Source of the DNA: Citrobacter werkmanii NBRC 105721
GTDB lineage: Bacteria; Pseudomonadota; Gammaproteobacteria; Enterobacterales; Enterobacteriaceae
Length of the DNA: 64,000 nt
Direction of reading: 5' to 3'
Assembly (NCBI GenBank): GCA_000759755.1
Contig: BBMW01000007.1
Coordinates: forward strand, 1-64,000
Below are positions 47,202 through 56,587 of this stretch, piece after piece. The position numbers and the translations under genes are program-made. The first letter of the stretch is position 1; the number at the start of each line of letters is the position of its first letter. The notes under the pieces were generated by a model. The model did not search any database. It was not told the DNA's origin and saw nothing but the letters and a program-made list of their open reading frames with translations.

Positions 47202-48809
47202 ATGAACAAGATCGCTATCGTCGGTACGGGACCGACAGGAATCTATACGTTACTCGCGCTCCTCAAGCATCAAACCCCGCTTTCAATTAGTCTCTACGAA
47301 CAATCAAATGAAGCTGGGGTTGGCATGCCCTATAGCGATGAAGAAAACTCGCGATTGATGCTGGCAAATATCGCCAGTATTGAAATTCCCCCTATTACCT
47401 CTTCTTATCTCGACTGGTTACGCCAACAGAGCGTTGAACATTTAGCCCGTTATGGCGTGAAACACGACTCACTGCATGACCGACAATTTCTGCCGCGAAT
47501 TCTGCTTGGTGAATATTTTCGTGACCAGTTTTTACGCCTTGTAGACCTTGCGGACAAACAGGGGTTTAACGTCACCGTACACGAGTCCTGTCAGGTCAAG
47601 GATGTCAAAGCCACAACGGATGGCGTTGTTATTTGCAGCGATCATAACGACCCGGAGCATTTTGATCTTGCTGTCATCGCCACGGGTCACGTCTGGCCTG
47701 ACGCACAAAGCGCGTCACGTACCTTCTTCCCGAGTCCGTGGACTGGACTAATGGAGGCCAAAATCCCGGCATGTAATGTAGGAATTTTGGGTACATCGCT
47801 GAGCGCTATCGATGCGGCTATGGCTGTCGTAGTACAACACGGTAGGTTTGTATTAGATGATGCGCAAGGTGTTCATTTCGAAAGAAATGAAGGCAGTCAG
47901 GATCTCAACATTCTCCTCATGTCCCGTTCTGGCATTCTACCGGAAGCCGATTTTTACTGCCCTCTCCCCTACGAACCACTCTCCATTGTGACTACTGAGG
48001 CTCTAGAACAGTGTATTGCAGATGGTCCTGCTGGGCTGCTGGACAGGATCTTTATGCTCATAGCCAAAGAAATTGAGCTGGCTGACCCTATCTGGAGCAA
48101 AGAAGTCGCCCTTTCTTCCCTGAACGCCGACAGCTTTACGGATGTCTGGTTCGCTGCCCGTAAAAAGCACGATCCGTTTCACTGGGCCGCAGCCAATCTT
48201 GAAGAGGTCGAACGCAATAAACGTGACAAACATACGGTTGCCTGGCGTTACGCTATTCTGCGACTGCATGAGGCCGTACAGGAAATTGTTCCGTGGCTGG
48301 ATGAGAAAGACAGAGAGCGGTTTGACAATGGACTTGCTCGCGTCTTTATCGATAACTATGCAGCCATTCCTTCACAATCGATCCGTAGATTACTGGCACT
48401 GCGTGAGGCCGGGATCCTGAATATTCGCGCGCTCGGTCAGGATTATCAGTTAGAGCAAAAAGAAAAAATGACGGTAATACGCGCTCAGGGCGAAACCTAT
48501 GAGTTTGACGTTTTTATCGATGCCAGAGGCCAGAAAGCGTTAAAAATTAAAGATCTGCCATTTCCATCGCTACGGGAGCAACTGCAGTCCACGAGTGAGG
48601 AAATACCGGATGTCGGCGATGACTATACGTTACAGGCGCCTGATATCGTCCGGGGACGCATTGCGCTCGCCGCACTTCCCTGGCTGATGCACGATCAACC
48701 TTTCGTGCAAGGGCTTACTGCCTGCGCAGAAATTGGGCAGTGCGTCGCGCAAGCCATTTCCCGGCCAGCCACGCGTCTTCGTCGACGCTTACCCTATTAC
48801 GAGGCGTGA
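47202..48809 (+). CDS. ydhS: FAD/NAD(P)-binding protein YdhS
   Basis: A 535-residue flavoprotein-like protein with an N-terminal dinucleotide-binding motif (IAIVGTGPTGIYTLLALL) and a second NAD(P)-type motif (NVGILGTSLSAIDAAMAV, about residues 190-205). It matches E. coli YdhS throughout (LANIASIEIPPI, RQFLPRILLGEYFRDQFLRLVD, ARVFIDNYAAIPSQSIRRLLALREAGI). The ATG at 47202 is preceded by AGGTGG with 5 bases between, better than the upstream in-frame GTG. The ModA-like gene starts 4 bases after its stop. Substrate unknown. Confidence 0.93.
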   Translation: MNKIAIVGTGPTGIYTLLALLKHQTPLSISLYEQSNEAGVGMPYSDEENSRLMLANIASIEIPPITSSYLDWLRQQSVEHLARYGVKHDSLHDRQFLPRILLGEYFRDQFLRLVDLADKQGFNVTVHESCQVKDVKATTDGVVICSDHNDPEHFDLAVIATGHVWPDAQSASRTFFPSPWTGLMEAKIPACNVGILGTSLSAIDAAMAVVVQHGRFVLDDAQGVHFERNEGSQDLNILLMSRSGILPEADFYCPLPYEPLSIVTTEALEQCIADGPAGLLDRIFMLIAKEIELADPIWSKEVALSSLNADSFTDVWFAARKKHDPFHWAAANLEEVERNKRDKHTVAWRYAILRLHEAVQEIVPWLDEKDRERFDNGLARVFIDNYAAIPSQSIRRLLALREAGILNIRALGQDYQLEQKEKMTVIRAQGETYEFDVFIDARGQKALKIKDLPFPSLREQLQSTSEEIPDVGDDYTLQAPDIVRGRIALAALPWLMHDQPFVQGLTACAEIGQCVAQAISRPATRLRRRLPYYEA

Positions 48810-48813
48810 CACG

Positions 48814-49536
48814 ATGTCTTCTTCCATCACTCTACTTGCTGCCGGCAGTTTACGCCCGGCACTGACTCCGTTGATAACCCATTTCACGCGCATCAGTGGA
48901 ACAGATGTAAAGGTGGAATATGGTCCAGCCGGTTTATTGCGTGAGCGGATTGAGGCAGGTGAACCCTGTGCGCTGTTTGCTTCGGCCAATCGGGAGCATC
49001 CGCAGCGCCTTCTGGCTGAGCATATAGCCCTCTCGACGCATACCTTTTGCTGGAACCAGCTGGGTCTGGTTACCACCCGGACCGGTGAATGGCTGGATTT
49101 GCTACGAAACCCTGCCCTGCGCATTGGTACCTCTACGCCCGGCTGTGATCCTTCCGGAGATTATACCTGGGCATTTTTTGACAAGCTGGATGCGCTGGAG
49201 ACGGGCCTCGGGCAGCAGTTGCGCGAAAGGGCCATTCCCCTGGTTGGTGGTCGCGACACCGTGAGGATCCCGCAGGGAGAACTTGCCAGCGCCTGGGTCC
49301 TGCGTCAGGGACTGGCCGATCTGTTTATCGGCTACGCGCATTATGCAAAAACGCTCCGCGCACTCCCCGACGTTCGTTATATAGCGATTCCGGCTGAATA
49401 TAACATTCAATGTGAATACCAGCTGGCGGTGCTGGAAACGTCCAAAGATGCGCTGGCGCTGGTTGAGTTTATACTCGGCAACGGCGGCCAGGAATTTCTG
49501 ATCGCCGCTGGTTTTGTATCACTTACCGACGAATAG
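48814..49536 (+). CDS. ModA-like substrate-binding protein lacking a signal peptide
   Basis: A 240-residue protein of the ModA/WtpA periplasmic-binding fold: ITLLAAGSLRPALTPLITHFT at the N terminus (oxyanion-binding AAGSL), FASANREHPQRL, and GTSTPGCDPSGDYTW. It begins MSSSITLLAAGS with no hydrophobic leader and no lipobox, so it should stay in the cytoplasm. It starts 4 bases after ydhS and overlaps by 14 bases the end of a convergent, ModE-controlled importer. It may bind molybdate or tungstate inside the cell; this is inferred. Confidence 0.8.
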   Translation: MSSSITLLAAGSLRPALTPLITHFTRISGTDVKVEYGPAGLLRERIEAGEPCALFASANREHPQRLLAEHIALSTHTFCWNQLGLVTTRTGEWLDLLRNPALRIGTSTPGCDPSGDYTWAFFDKLDALETGLGQQLRERAIPLVGGRDTVRIPQGELASAWVLRQGLADLFIGYAHYAKTLRALPDVRYIAIPAEYNIQCEYQLAVLETSKDALALVEFILGNGGQEFLIAAGFVSLTDE

Positions 49537-50275
49537 AAAACAGCGGCGCAATAAACGGCGTCTGGTAATGGTCAACGTTCACTTTTCGCAGCGGTAATCC
49601 GTAGGCCTGGGACAGATTATCTTCCGTCACGATGCTGTCCGTCGGCCCTGCCCGCCATTTTCCTTCAGGAAGCAGCAGCAGCGTATGCGTGGCTATCTGT
49701 AGCGCATGCTGCGGATCGTGGGTTGAAAACAGCACGCTGCAGCCTTGTTGGCGAGCCAGATCGCTGATGAGCTGCAGCACCACCTGCTGATTAGCGAGAT
49801 CCAGCGCGGAACACGGTTCATCAAGCAATAACGTCTGACATTCCGTGACCAATGCCCGGGCTATCATCACTAACTGTTGTTGCCCGCCAGAAAGTGAACC
49901 AAACGAGCAGGCGCCAAGATGTGCGATATTAAGTTGCTCCAGCGCCTGCGCTGCCCTTTTTTGATCCTGCTGGCTGGGCTGCGCAAATAACTTCACGTGC
50001 TGTGCCCGCCCCATCAGCACCACATCGCTAACCGTATAGGGAAACGGCAGATGACAATGTTGCGCCACAATCCCAATTCCACCGTCATTTTCAATACTGC
50101 CGTCCAAAGTAGGCAACGTGCCGGTTAGCGTATCGAGCAGCGTAGTTTTACCCAGACCGTTACGTCCCAGCACCGCCCAGACCTCACCTTTCCGGCAACT
50201 GAACGTAAGCGGCTCAAACAGCGGTACGCGATACCCGTAAGTCAGCTGATTTACGCGCAGTGCGACAGATTTCAT
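49523..50275 (-). CDS. ABC importer ATPase (probable molybdate/tungstate, MolC-like)
   Basis: A 250-residue ATPase of the FepC/BtuD/MolC group: Walker A GRNGLGKTT, signature SLSGGQQQLVMIARAL, Walker B LLLDEPCSALD, and the H-loop STHDPQH. The start overlaps the permease stop by four bases, and its end overlaps the ModA-like gene on the other strand. It is the third gene of the importer operon. Substrate is inferred from the ModE site in the operon promoter. Confidence 0.9.
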   Translation of the reverse strand: MKSVALRVNQLTYGYRVPLFEPLTFSCRKGEVWAVLGRNGLGKTTLLDTLTGTLPTLDGSIENDGGIGIVAQHCHLPFPYTVSDVVLMGRAQHVKLFAQPSQQDQKRAAQALEQLNIAHLGACSFGSLSGGQQQLVMIARALVTECQTLLLDEPCSALDLANQQVVLQLISDLARQQGCSVLFSTHDPQHALQIATHTLLLLPEGKWRAGPTDSIVTEDNLSQAYGLPLRKVNVDHYQTPFIAPLFSIRR

Positions 50276-51276
50276 TGTTTCCTCCGACGGCTGTTGTGGA
50301 TGAGTAAAAAAGCGAACAGCGGCGCACCAAATAATGCAGTGATGATCCCCAGCGGGATCTCCGCAGGCAGCAGAGTGCGCGCAATATCATCCACCACAAT
50401 CATAAAACCGCCCCCCAGCCAGAAGGCACAAGGGAGCAAACGACGGTGATCGACCCCCACCAGCAAACGTGCCAGATGCGGGATAACCAGCCCGACCCAG
50501 GCAATACTGCCGCTGACCGCCACCTGAGCGGCGACTAAAAAAGCGCAGCACACCAGAACGCTGCGTCGCAGAGGAACCACCGCCACGCCCAGCGCTCTGG
50601 CATCTTTGTCATTCAGCGATAGCAGATTTATCCGCCAGCGTAACTGATACAAAACCGTCGCGGCGATACCCACCGGAATCGCCAACAGCAGAACTTTATG
50701 CCAGCTGGCCGTCGCAAAACTACCCAGCAGCCAGAACACAATGTTCGGTAACGTCTCTTCGGTATCCGCCTGATACTGAATCAGACTCACCAGTGCGGCA
50801 AAGAAACCGCTCAGAATGATACCCGACAGGATCAGCACCAGCGTATTCTCCAGCCCCTGCAATGTAGCGATGGAATACAACAGAATCAGCGCCGTCAGAC
50901 CGAAGAAAAACGTTGAACCCATCATCAGCCACGGCGACAGACCGAGCAGAATCGCCAGCGTACCGCCAAAAGCAGCCCCCGACGTTACGCCGATAATATG
51001 CGGGTCGACCAGTGGATTATGAAATACCCCTTGCAGCGTCGCACCGCATAAACCCAACGCGCCCCCCGCCAGCAACGCGATCAGAATTCGTGGTAACCGC
51101 ACCGTCCAGACAATCTGGCTGGCAATCCCTTCGGCATCGCTATAGTGCGTCAGATGGTAAAATACCTCGCTTAACGACAGTGGATATTGCCCGAGGCACA
51201 GCGAGCTGACGCCCAGTAACAAAACCGCCGCCATTAGCAGTGGCTGCTGGGGTAAAGTGCGGTTACTTAGCTGCAT
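50272..51276 (-). CDS. ABC importer permease, FecCD family (MolB-like)
   Basis: A 334-residue membrane protein with about ten hydrophobic segments. FecCD/BtuC family motifs are RLPRILIALLAGGALGLCGATLQGVFHNPLVDPHIIGVTSGAAFG and the cytoplasmic coupling region SIAWVGLVIPHLARLLVG. Its start overlaps the binding-protein gene by 14 bases. FecCD-type permeases serve siderophores, B12, haem or, in Haemophilus MolBCA, molybdate. Confidence 0.9.
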   Translation of the reverse strand: MQLSNRTLPQQPLLMAAVLLLGVSSLCLGQYPLSLSEVFYHLTHYSDAEGIASQIVWTVRLPRILIALLAGGALGLCGATLQGVFHNPLVDPHIIGVTSGAAFGGTLAILLGLSPWLMMGSTFFFGLTALILLYSIATLQGLENTLVLILSGIILSGFFAALVSLIQYQADTEETLPNIVFWLLGSFATASWHKVLLLAIPVGIAATVLYQLRWRINLLSLNDKDARALGVAVVPLRRSVLVCCAFLVAAQVAVSGSIAWVGLVIPHLARLLVGVDHRRLLPCAFWLGGGFMIVVDDIARTLLPAEIPLGIITALFGAPLFAFLLIHNSRRRKQ

Positions 51277-52318
51277 CAGACTGCCAGTTCACACGATAAA
51301 AACGCTGATAGTAGTCTTGCGCCTGCGCATCGACATCCACGTCTTTATAGGCGTCCGGATACAGTTTTTTGGCCATCCACAGTTCACCTATCGCCAATGC
51401 TTCCGGCATCGGATACCCCCAGGCTTTGGCGTATTCCGGCATCAGCCAGATACGATGATTTTTCACCGCATCGATTCCCTGCCAGTTGGGATCGTTTTGG
51501 ATTTCAGTCACCACCTGCGGGTAACGGTCCTGAACAAAAATCACCTGCGGATTCCACGCCAATACCTGCTCAAGCGCGACCTGACGGGCGCCTTTCACAC
51601 TGGCCGCCGCCACGTTTAATCCTCCCGCATGCTGCATCATCAGTCCCGTATACTTCCCGGAGCCGTAAGTCATCAGGTCGGGGTTAGCCATATAAACACG
51701 GACCTTTTGCGCATCAGGAATGTTGGCAACTGGCGCATTAAATTTTGCCCGCGCCGCAAAAACGTAGTCGATCAACGTCTCTGCCTGCAGTTTGCGCCCA
51801 ACGACATCCGCAATCAGGCGAATTCCCTGCTTTAACCCTTCGTTGTAGACCTGCTCTTCATCGGCCATAGTCGGATTCATTTTATTCTGCTGACCATCAG
51901 CATCCTTACGCAATGAGATAGCGACCACCGGAATTCCGGCGTTCTGAATCTGCTGAATCATCTCCGCTGGCGCATAGTTGGCTACAAAGACAACCTGTGG
52001 GTGAATCGCCAGCAGGCTCTCGATATTCACGCTGGTGAGATCGCCCGGCGTCGGCAATGTCGTTATCTTTGGCATAAAACGCGCGAATTCAGGCCCGAGC
52101 TGTTTTTTCCAGCTCGACATGACACCAACAATGTCCTTCTGGGCGTTGAGTTGTACCAGAATATTCAGCGTCTGGTGTTGCAGCACCACCACCTTGTCGA
52201 CATGGTCAGGAATCGTGACCTGACGACCAAGCTGATCGGTAATCGTACGCTCGGCCTGTGCCGAGAACGCCACAAAGAAGCTGGCGCAAACCAGCACAAA
52301 AGAACGGAGAGTTAACAT
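51263..52318 (-). CDS. Periplasmic binding protein of the importer (MolA-like)
   Basis: A 351-residue class III binding protein. Signal peptide residues 1-22 (FSAQA|ERTITD) is followed by the family start TITDQLGRQVTIPDHVDKVVV and lobes joined by a long helix. LNILVQLNAQKDIVGVM and MLPGTSV-type loops differ from siderophore binders. A ModE operator lies 27 bases before the start, so the ligand is probably molybdate or tungstate. A ferric-siderophore role is the alternative and would not explain that operator. Confidence 0.85.
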   Translation of the reverse strand: MLTLRSFVLVCASFFVAFSAQAERTITDQLGRQVTIPDHVDKVVVLQHQTLNILVQLNAQKDIVGVMSSWKKQLGPEFARFMPKITTLPTPGDLTSVNIESLLAIHPQVVFVANYAPAEMIQQIQNAGIPVVAISLRKDADGQQNKMNPTMADEEQVYNEGLKQGIRLIADVVGRKLQAETLIDYVFAARAKFNAPVANIPDAQKVRVYMANPDLMTYGSGKYTGLMMQHAGGLNVAAASVKGARQVALEQVLAWNPQVIFVQDRYPQVVTEIQNDPNWQGIDAVKNHRIWLMPEYAKAWGYPMPEALAIGELWMAKKLYPDAYKDVDVDAQAQDYYQRFYRVNWQSDAAK

Positions 52319-52344
52319 GGGATACCATCTGGATGAGGAGTAAA

Positions 52345-52372
52345 AACGATATATATTAAATTATATAACGAT
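52345..52372. promoter_or_regulatory. ModE operator before the ABC importer operon
   Basis: AACGATATATA-N6-TATATAACGAT matches the ModE consensus ATCGNTATATA-N6-TATATANCGAT at all but one specified position. It overlaps the region where the importer promoter must lie, so ModE with molybdate would repress the operon. Confidence 0.82.
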
Positions 52373-52431
52373 ATAACTGGCAACCCATTACCGATAATTA
52401 CCGCGCTGCACACGAGGAAGATCAATTTTTG

Positions 52432-52473
52432 TGGGCAAAAATAAAGCCGACGGCAATGACCACCGTCGGCTTT
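52432..52473 (-). terminator. terminator of the PuuE-like gene
   Basis: An 11-base perfect stem AAAGCCGACGG with CCGTCGGCTTT; on the minus strand it is followed by TTTATTTTTG. Confidence 0.85.
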
Positions 52474-52494
52474 CGTTGATACTGAGTGGCTAGA

Positions 52495-53757
52495 CTATTT
52501 CGTCGCAGCTTTAATGATATCAAGCGCTTTGGCGAACTGATCCTGCGGAATTGTCAGCGGGTAAAGGAAACGAATAACGTTGCCGTACTGACCACAGGTT
52601 AACAACAACAATCCCTGCTCAAGGGCTTTCTTCTGCACGCGTTGCGCGACCGCAGCGCTGGGTTCGCCCGTCGCTGCATCACAAAATTCAGCAGCAACCA
52701 TTGAGCCTAAGCCACGCACTTCGGCCAGTTCAGGACACCATCCTTGCGCGTCAGTCAGGGTGGCGCGCAGTTGTTCACCGAGAGCCGCTGCCCGTTGGCA
52801 CAACTGCTCATCACGAATAATATCCAGTACCGCATGAGCCGCCGCAATCGACAACGGGTTGCCAGCGTAGGTACCCCCCAGCCCACCCGGCGCAGGCGCA
52901 TCCATAATTTCTGCCTTGCCTACCACCCCAGACAACGGCATCCCACCCGCAAGGCTTTTCGCCATCGTCATCAGGTCCGCTTTGTCGGCGTAGTGATCCA
53001 TCGCAAACAGTTTACCCGTGCGAGCAAAACCACTTTGCACCTCATCGGCAATCATCACGATGCCATGCTCATCACAGATGCGGCGGATCCCGGCAACAAA
53101 CTCCGACGGCGCCACCACGAAGCCCCCTTCGCCCTGGACCGGTTCGAAGATAATCGCCGCAACCTGGGTTGGATCGATGTCGGCTTTAAACAGGCGTTCA
53201 ATCGCTTTTAACGAATCAGCCGTGGAGATACCCTGCAATTCAGAAGGATATGGCGCATGGTAAACGGAACCAGGGAACGGGCCGAACCCTTTTTTATAAG
53301 GCGCTACTTTGCCGGTCAGCGCCATCGTCATGTAAGTACGTCCATGAAAACCGCCGCCAAAAGCGATAACACCGGGACGACCGGTATGCGCGCGGGCGAT
53401 TTTTACCGCATTTTCCACGGCTTCAGCGCCGGTAGTGAAGAATGTGGTTTTGCGTTTACCGTCAATCGGCGCAACGGCGTTGATTTTCTCAGCCAGAGAC
53501 ACATAGCTTTCGTACGGTACAATCTGATAAGCCGTGTGGGTAAAAGCCTGCAGTTGGGCTTCAACCGCCTGCACCAGACGAGGATGACGGTGCCCGGTGT
53601 TCAGCACGGCAATCCCGGCGGCAAAATCAATATACTGATTGCCCTCAATATCGGTAATCGTGCTGTTTTCTGCCGACTGGGCGTAAAAGTCACACATGAC
53701 ACCCACGCCACGCGGGGTGGCATCCAGACGACGTTGTTGCAGGTTTTTATTGTTCAT
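52495..53757 (-). CDS. 4-aminobutyrate transaminase, PuuE-like
   Basis: A 420-residue class III PLP aminotransferase that converts GABA to succinate semialdehyde. Motifs: FFTTGAEAVENAVKIAR (PLP phosphate), AFGGGFHGRTYMTMALTG, IFEPVQGEGGF, the PLP-contacting MIADEVQSGFARTG and catalytic Lys in TMAKSLAGGMPLSG. It is closer to PuuE than to GabT (PRGVGVMCDFYAQSAENSTI). It is divergent from a GabR-like regulator and follows the spermidine operon region, so it should process GABA made there. Confidence 0.9.
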   Translation of the reverse strand: MNNKNLQQRRLDATPRGVGVMCDFYAQSAENSTITDIEGNQYIDFAAGIAVLNTGHRHPRLVQAVEAQLQAFTHTAYQIVPYESYVSLAEKINAVAPIDGKRKTTFFTTGAEAVENAVKIARAHTGRPGVIAFGGGFHGRTYMTMALTGKVAPYKKGFGPFPGSVYHAPYPSELQGISTADSLKAIERLFKADIDPTQVAAIIFEPVQGEGGFVVAPSEFVAGIRRICDEHGIVMIADEVQSGFARTGKLFAMDHYADKADLMTMAKSLAGGMPLSGVVGKAEIMDAPAPGGLGGTYAGNPLSIAAAHAVLDIIRDEQLCQRAAALGEQLRATLTDAQGWCPELAEVRGLGSMVAAEFCDAATGEPSAAVAQRVQKKALEQGLLLLTCGQYGNVIRFLYPLTIPQDQFAKALDIIKAATK

Positions 53758-53863
53758 TCGCTACACCTTGTCCATAACTACATTTCAGTTGAATTACCCT
53801 TTAAATTTAGACGCCATCTGGTACTTTAATCGAGAGCCAAATCGTTTTATTTTAAGGATCCAA

Positions 53864-55339
53864 ATGCGTTCACTTGCCGGAGATGTGATCAAGCAAGCAT
53901 TTAGCCAGCAGACAGATGAAAAACTGCATCGTCGTCTGTATGCCGCCATTTGTAATTGCATCCTTGAGGGCAGCCTGAAACCGGCTACCCGCATGCCTCC
54001 CTCACGGGATCTGGCGGGCGAACTGACGTTATCGCGTAACACCGTCTTGCGGGTTTACGAGCAGTTGCAGGCCGAAGGCTATATCTCTGCGCGCACCAGC
54101 AGCGGCACCTTTGTTACCGACAGCGTGCTCGACAATCTCGATCTACGCCCCAACAAAGAGCCAGTGGCTGTTGCGCTTGAGGATCACACCCGCTTATCTG
54201 CCCGCTGCCTTGAACTGCTGGGGCATGCCAGCGCCAGTCCCCGGCAATGGGGAGCCTTTATTCCTGGCGTGCCTGATGTTCAGCATTTTCCTCACCGGGT
54301 GCTCAAAAAAATCCAGGATCGGCTGGCAAGGCGACTGCGCCCGGAGTTTCTCACTTACGATGCCGCAGGCGGGGTGAGTGAATTGAAAGAAGCGCTGGCA
54401 GACTATCTGCGCACCGCCCGGGGTGTACGTTGTTCGCCTGATCAAATTCTGATTACTGAAGGTATTCACCAGGCGCTGGATCTGGTAACGCGCGCTCTGT
54501 GCAATCCGGGTGACAGTGCCTGGATTGAGGAGCCAGGCTATTGGGGGATAAAAAATATTCTACGCATCAACGCGGTTAACTTTTCGGCGATCCCGGTTGA
54601 TGAGCAAGGTATGATTCCGCCAGGCACAACAGAACCCGCACCAAAGCTGATTTTTGTGACACCGTCACATCAGTATCCTCTCGGTTCGGTAATGAGCCTG
54701 AGTCGTCGGCAACAGCTTCTCTTGCGCGCCCGCGAAACGCGAAGCTGGATAATAGAAGATGATTACGATAGCGAGTTTCGCTTTTCCGGCCAGCCTATTC
54801 CGTCATTACAGGGACTGGAGGATGAAACGCCGGTTATCTACATCGGAACATTCAGCAAGACACTCTATCCCGCACTACGACTCGGGTATGTGGTATTGCC
54901 CAAACCACTAGCCGCGCCGCTTAAAAAGGTTCATAACGACCTCTATCGCGGCGGACATTTATTGATTCAGGCCGCGCTGGCGGAGTTTATCCGCGAGGGA
55001 TATTACGCGGCGCATATTCGGAAAATGCGCCAGTTGTACAGCCGTCGTCGACAGATGCTGGTGGAACTTATCACCCGCCAACTTGGCGAACATTACCTTG
55101 GCTCCTTCAGCAGTAACGCCGGGCTGCATATGATTTTACAGTTACCCGCCGGAAGCGATGACATCGCCATTGCTCAGCAGGCGAATGCGCAAGATTTGCT
55201 GGTGCGTCCGCTGTCTCGCTACTACGTGAATGAAGAGAAATGCAGCGGCCTGCTGCTGGGGTTTGCCAGTATAGAAGAACATGAAATGGCGGCGGCGTTT
55301 ACCCGACTCGCGACGATTATCAGGGAAAACGCCGTATAA
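53864..55339 (+). CDS. MocR/GabR-family regulator
   Basis: A 491-residue chimeric regulator: N-terminal GntR winged helix (MPPSRDLAGELTLSRNTVLRVYEQLQAEGYI) joined to a class I aminotransferase-like domain with the PLP lysine in GTFSKTLYPALRLGY and PLP-contacting IIEDDYDSEFRF. In the GabR type, PLP and GABA together trigger activation of gabT. The ATG at 53864 has AAGGA upstream; an open frame running further upstream overlaps the transaminase gene and is rejected. It is divergent from the PuuE-like gene, 106 bases apart. Confidence 0.9.
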   Translation: MRSLAGDVIKQAFSQQTDEKLHRRLYAAICNCILEGSLKPATRMPPSRDLAGELTLSRNTVLRVYEQLQAEGYISARTSSGTFVTDSVLDNLDLRPNKEPVAVALEDHTRLSARCLELLGHASASPRQWGAFIPGVPDVQHFPHRVLKKIQDRLARRLRPEFLTYDAAGGVSELKEALADYLRTARGVRCSPDQILITEGIHQALDLVTRALCNPGDSAWIEEPGYWGIKNILRINAVNFSAIPVDEQGMIPPGTTEPAPKLIFVTPSHQYPLGSVMSLSRRQQLLLRARETRSWIIEDDYDSEFRFSGQPIPSLQGLEDETPVIYIGTFSKTLYPALRLGYVVLPKPLAAPLKKVHNDLYRGGHLLIQAALAEFIREGYYAAHIRKMRQLYSRRRQMLVELITRQLGEHYLGSFSSNAGLHMILQLPAGSDDIAIAQQANAQDLLVRPLSRYYVNEEKCSGLLLGFASIEEHEMAAAFTRLATIIRENAV

Positions 55340-55368
55340 GCACTGCCGGATGGCGGTGCTTATACGGC
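55331..55368. repeat. REP-like palindrome ending the MocR gene
   Basis: GCCGTATAAGCAC and GTGCTTATACGGC form a 13-base perfect stem around a REP-like TGCCGGATGGCG. The stop codon of the regulator lies in the left arm. It separates two convergent genes and probably acts as a transcript end. Confidence 0.8.
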
Positions 55369-55375
55369 ATGCTGT

Positions 55376-56584
55376 TTAATGTGACGCTTTTTTAACGCCA
55401 GCCAGATCCTCCTGGCTTACTTCACCATTCCCTTCCCCCCAACTTTTACGCACGTAGTTAATTACGTCGCGCATTTCGTTGTCGCTTAACATGCCGCCGT
55501 AGGCTGGCATCTTAAAGGAGACGCTGCCCCGTGTTGTCGGTGTTTCTGCACCATAGGCAATCACTCTGTACAGCGGTGTCGGGTCATCCACCATCACCAG
55601 TGGATTGTGGATCAACGAAGGTGCATTATCATCCGTACCTTTGCCTTCCAGACCGTGACACGTTGAGCAGTAGCGGTTATAGGTCACTTTGCCCGCCTCG
55701 GCTGAATTCGACCACAATGCCGTAGCCGCTGCGGTACGCCCAGCTTCAGGCTGCGCGCTCTTCAGGCTCAGCAGATATTGTGCGATCGCCGTGGCATCTT
55801 CGTCCGTCAGATACTGTGTACTTTGCGTAACGACTTCAGCCATCGAACCAGAAACCGCGGCATGCTTGCTTTTACCGGTCAGCAACAGCGATTTTAACTC
55901 CAACTCCGACATTCCGGTGCCCCGCAACGACGGTGCATACCAGCCGTCGATCATCGCGCCGCTCAGATACTCGGGATCGGCATTGCTATACGCTTTTTCG
56001 TTCATCGCCACACCTCTCGGTGTATGGCATGAACCGCAGTGTCCCGGGCCTTCCACCAGATAAGCGCCTCGTTTCACCTGGGCCGCATTTTCATCCGTTT
56101 TCGCGCTCTCAGCAGCCGTCTCTGGCGCGTCGGTAAACAACCAGTTCCAGATATGCAGCGGCCAGCGGGCGGAGAGTAGCCACGGAATGGCATTCTCTTT
56201 ATTGGGTTGTGCCGACGGCGTGACGTCATGCATAAAATAGCGGTACAGCGCCTGAACATCCTCGTCAGAAAGCTTCGCGTAAGAGGGATAAGGCATAGCC
56301 GGATAGAGCGGATGACCATCTTTGGCAATCCCCTGACGGACCGCCTTTTCAAAATCCTCGTATGAGTAGCTACCAATCCCCTGCGTCTTATCCGGAGTAA
56401 TATTGGTCGAATAAATATCCCCTAGTGGAGTGGGAAACTTTTTGCCCCCTGCCATCGCCGCGCCACCTTCCGTCGTGTGACAGGCTACGCAGTCAGAAAT
56501 CCTCGCGATGTATTCGCCATGAGTTTCAGCCGCAGAAACCGTGGCGGTAAATAAACAGGCGGCAAGAACGGTTACATTACGCAT
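55376..56584 (-). CDS. Three-haem cytochrome c (spermidine dehydrogenase partner)
   Basis: A 402-residue exported cytochrome with signal peptide (TVSAA|ETHGEY) and three c-type haem sites: CVACH, CGSCH and CSTCH. This is the layout of the cytochrome subunit of membrane alcohol and gluconate dehydrogenases, which passes electrons to ubiquinone. Distal methionines are available in PAMPYPSYAKL, the GAMIDG region and KMPAYGGML. It starts 3 bases after the spermidine dehydrogenase stop, so it is the likely electron acceptor of that enzyme. Confidence 0.9.
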   Translation of the reverse strand: MRNVTVLAACLFTATVSAAETHGEYIARISDCVACHTTEGGAAMAGGKKFPTPLGDIYSTNITPDKTQGIGSYSYEDFEKAVRQGIAKDGHPLYPAMPYPSYAKLSDEDVQALYRYFMHDVTPSAQPNKENAIPWLLSARWPLHIWNWLFTDAPETAAESAKTDENAAQVKRGAYLVEGPGHCGSCHTPRGVAMNEKAYSNADPEYLSGAMIDGWYAPSLRGTGMSELELKSLLLTGKSKHAAVSGSMAEVVTQSTQYLTDEDATAIAQYLLSLKSAQPEAGRTAAATALWSNSAEAGKVTYNRYCSTCHGLEGKGTDDNAPSLIHNPLVMVDDPTPLYRVIAYGAETPTTRGSVSFKMPAYGGMLSDNEMRDVINYVRKSWGEGNGEVSQEDLAGVKKASH

Positions 56585-56587
56585 AGA

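Noticed and set aside
53696-53863. N-terminal extension of the MocR regulator from 53696
   Set aside because: It overlaps the divergent transaminase gene and would place the HTH far from the N terminus; a good ribosome site precedes the ATG at 53864.
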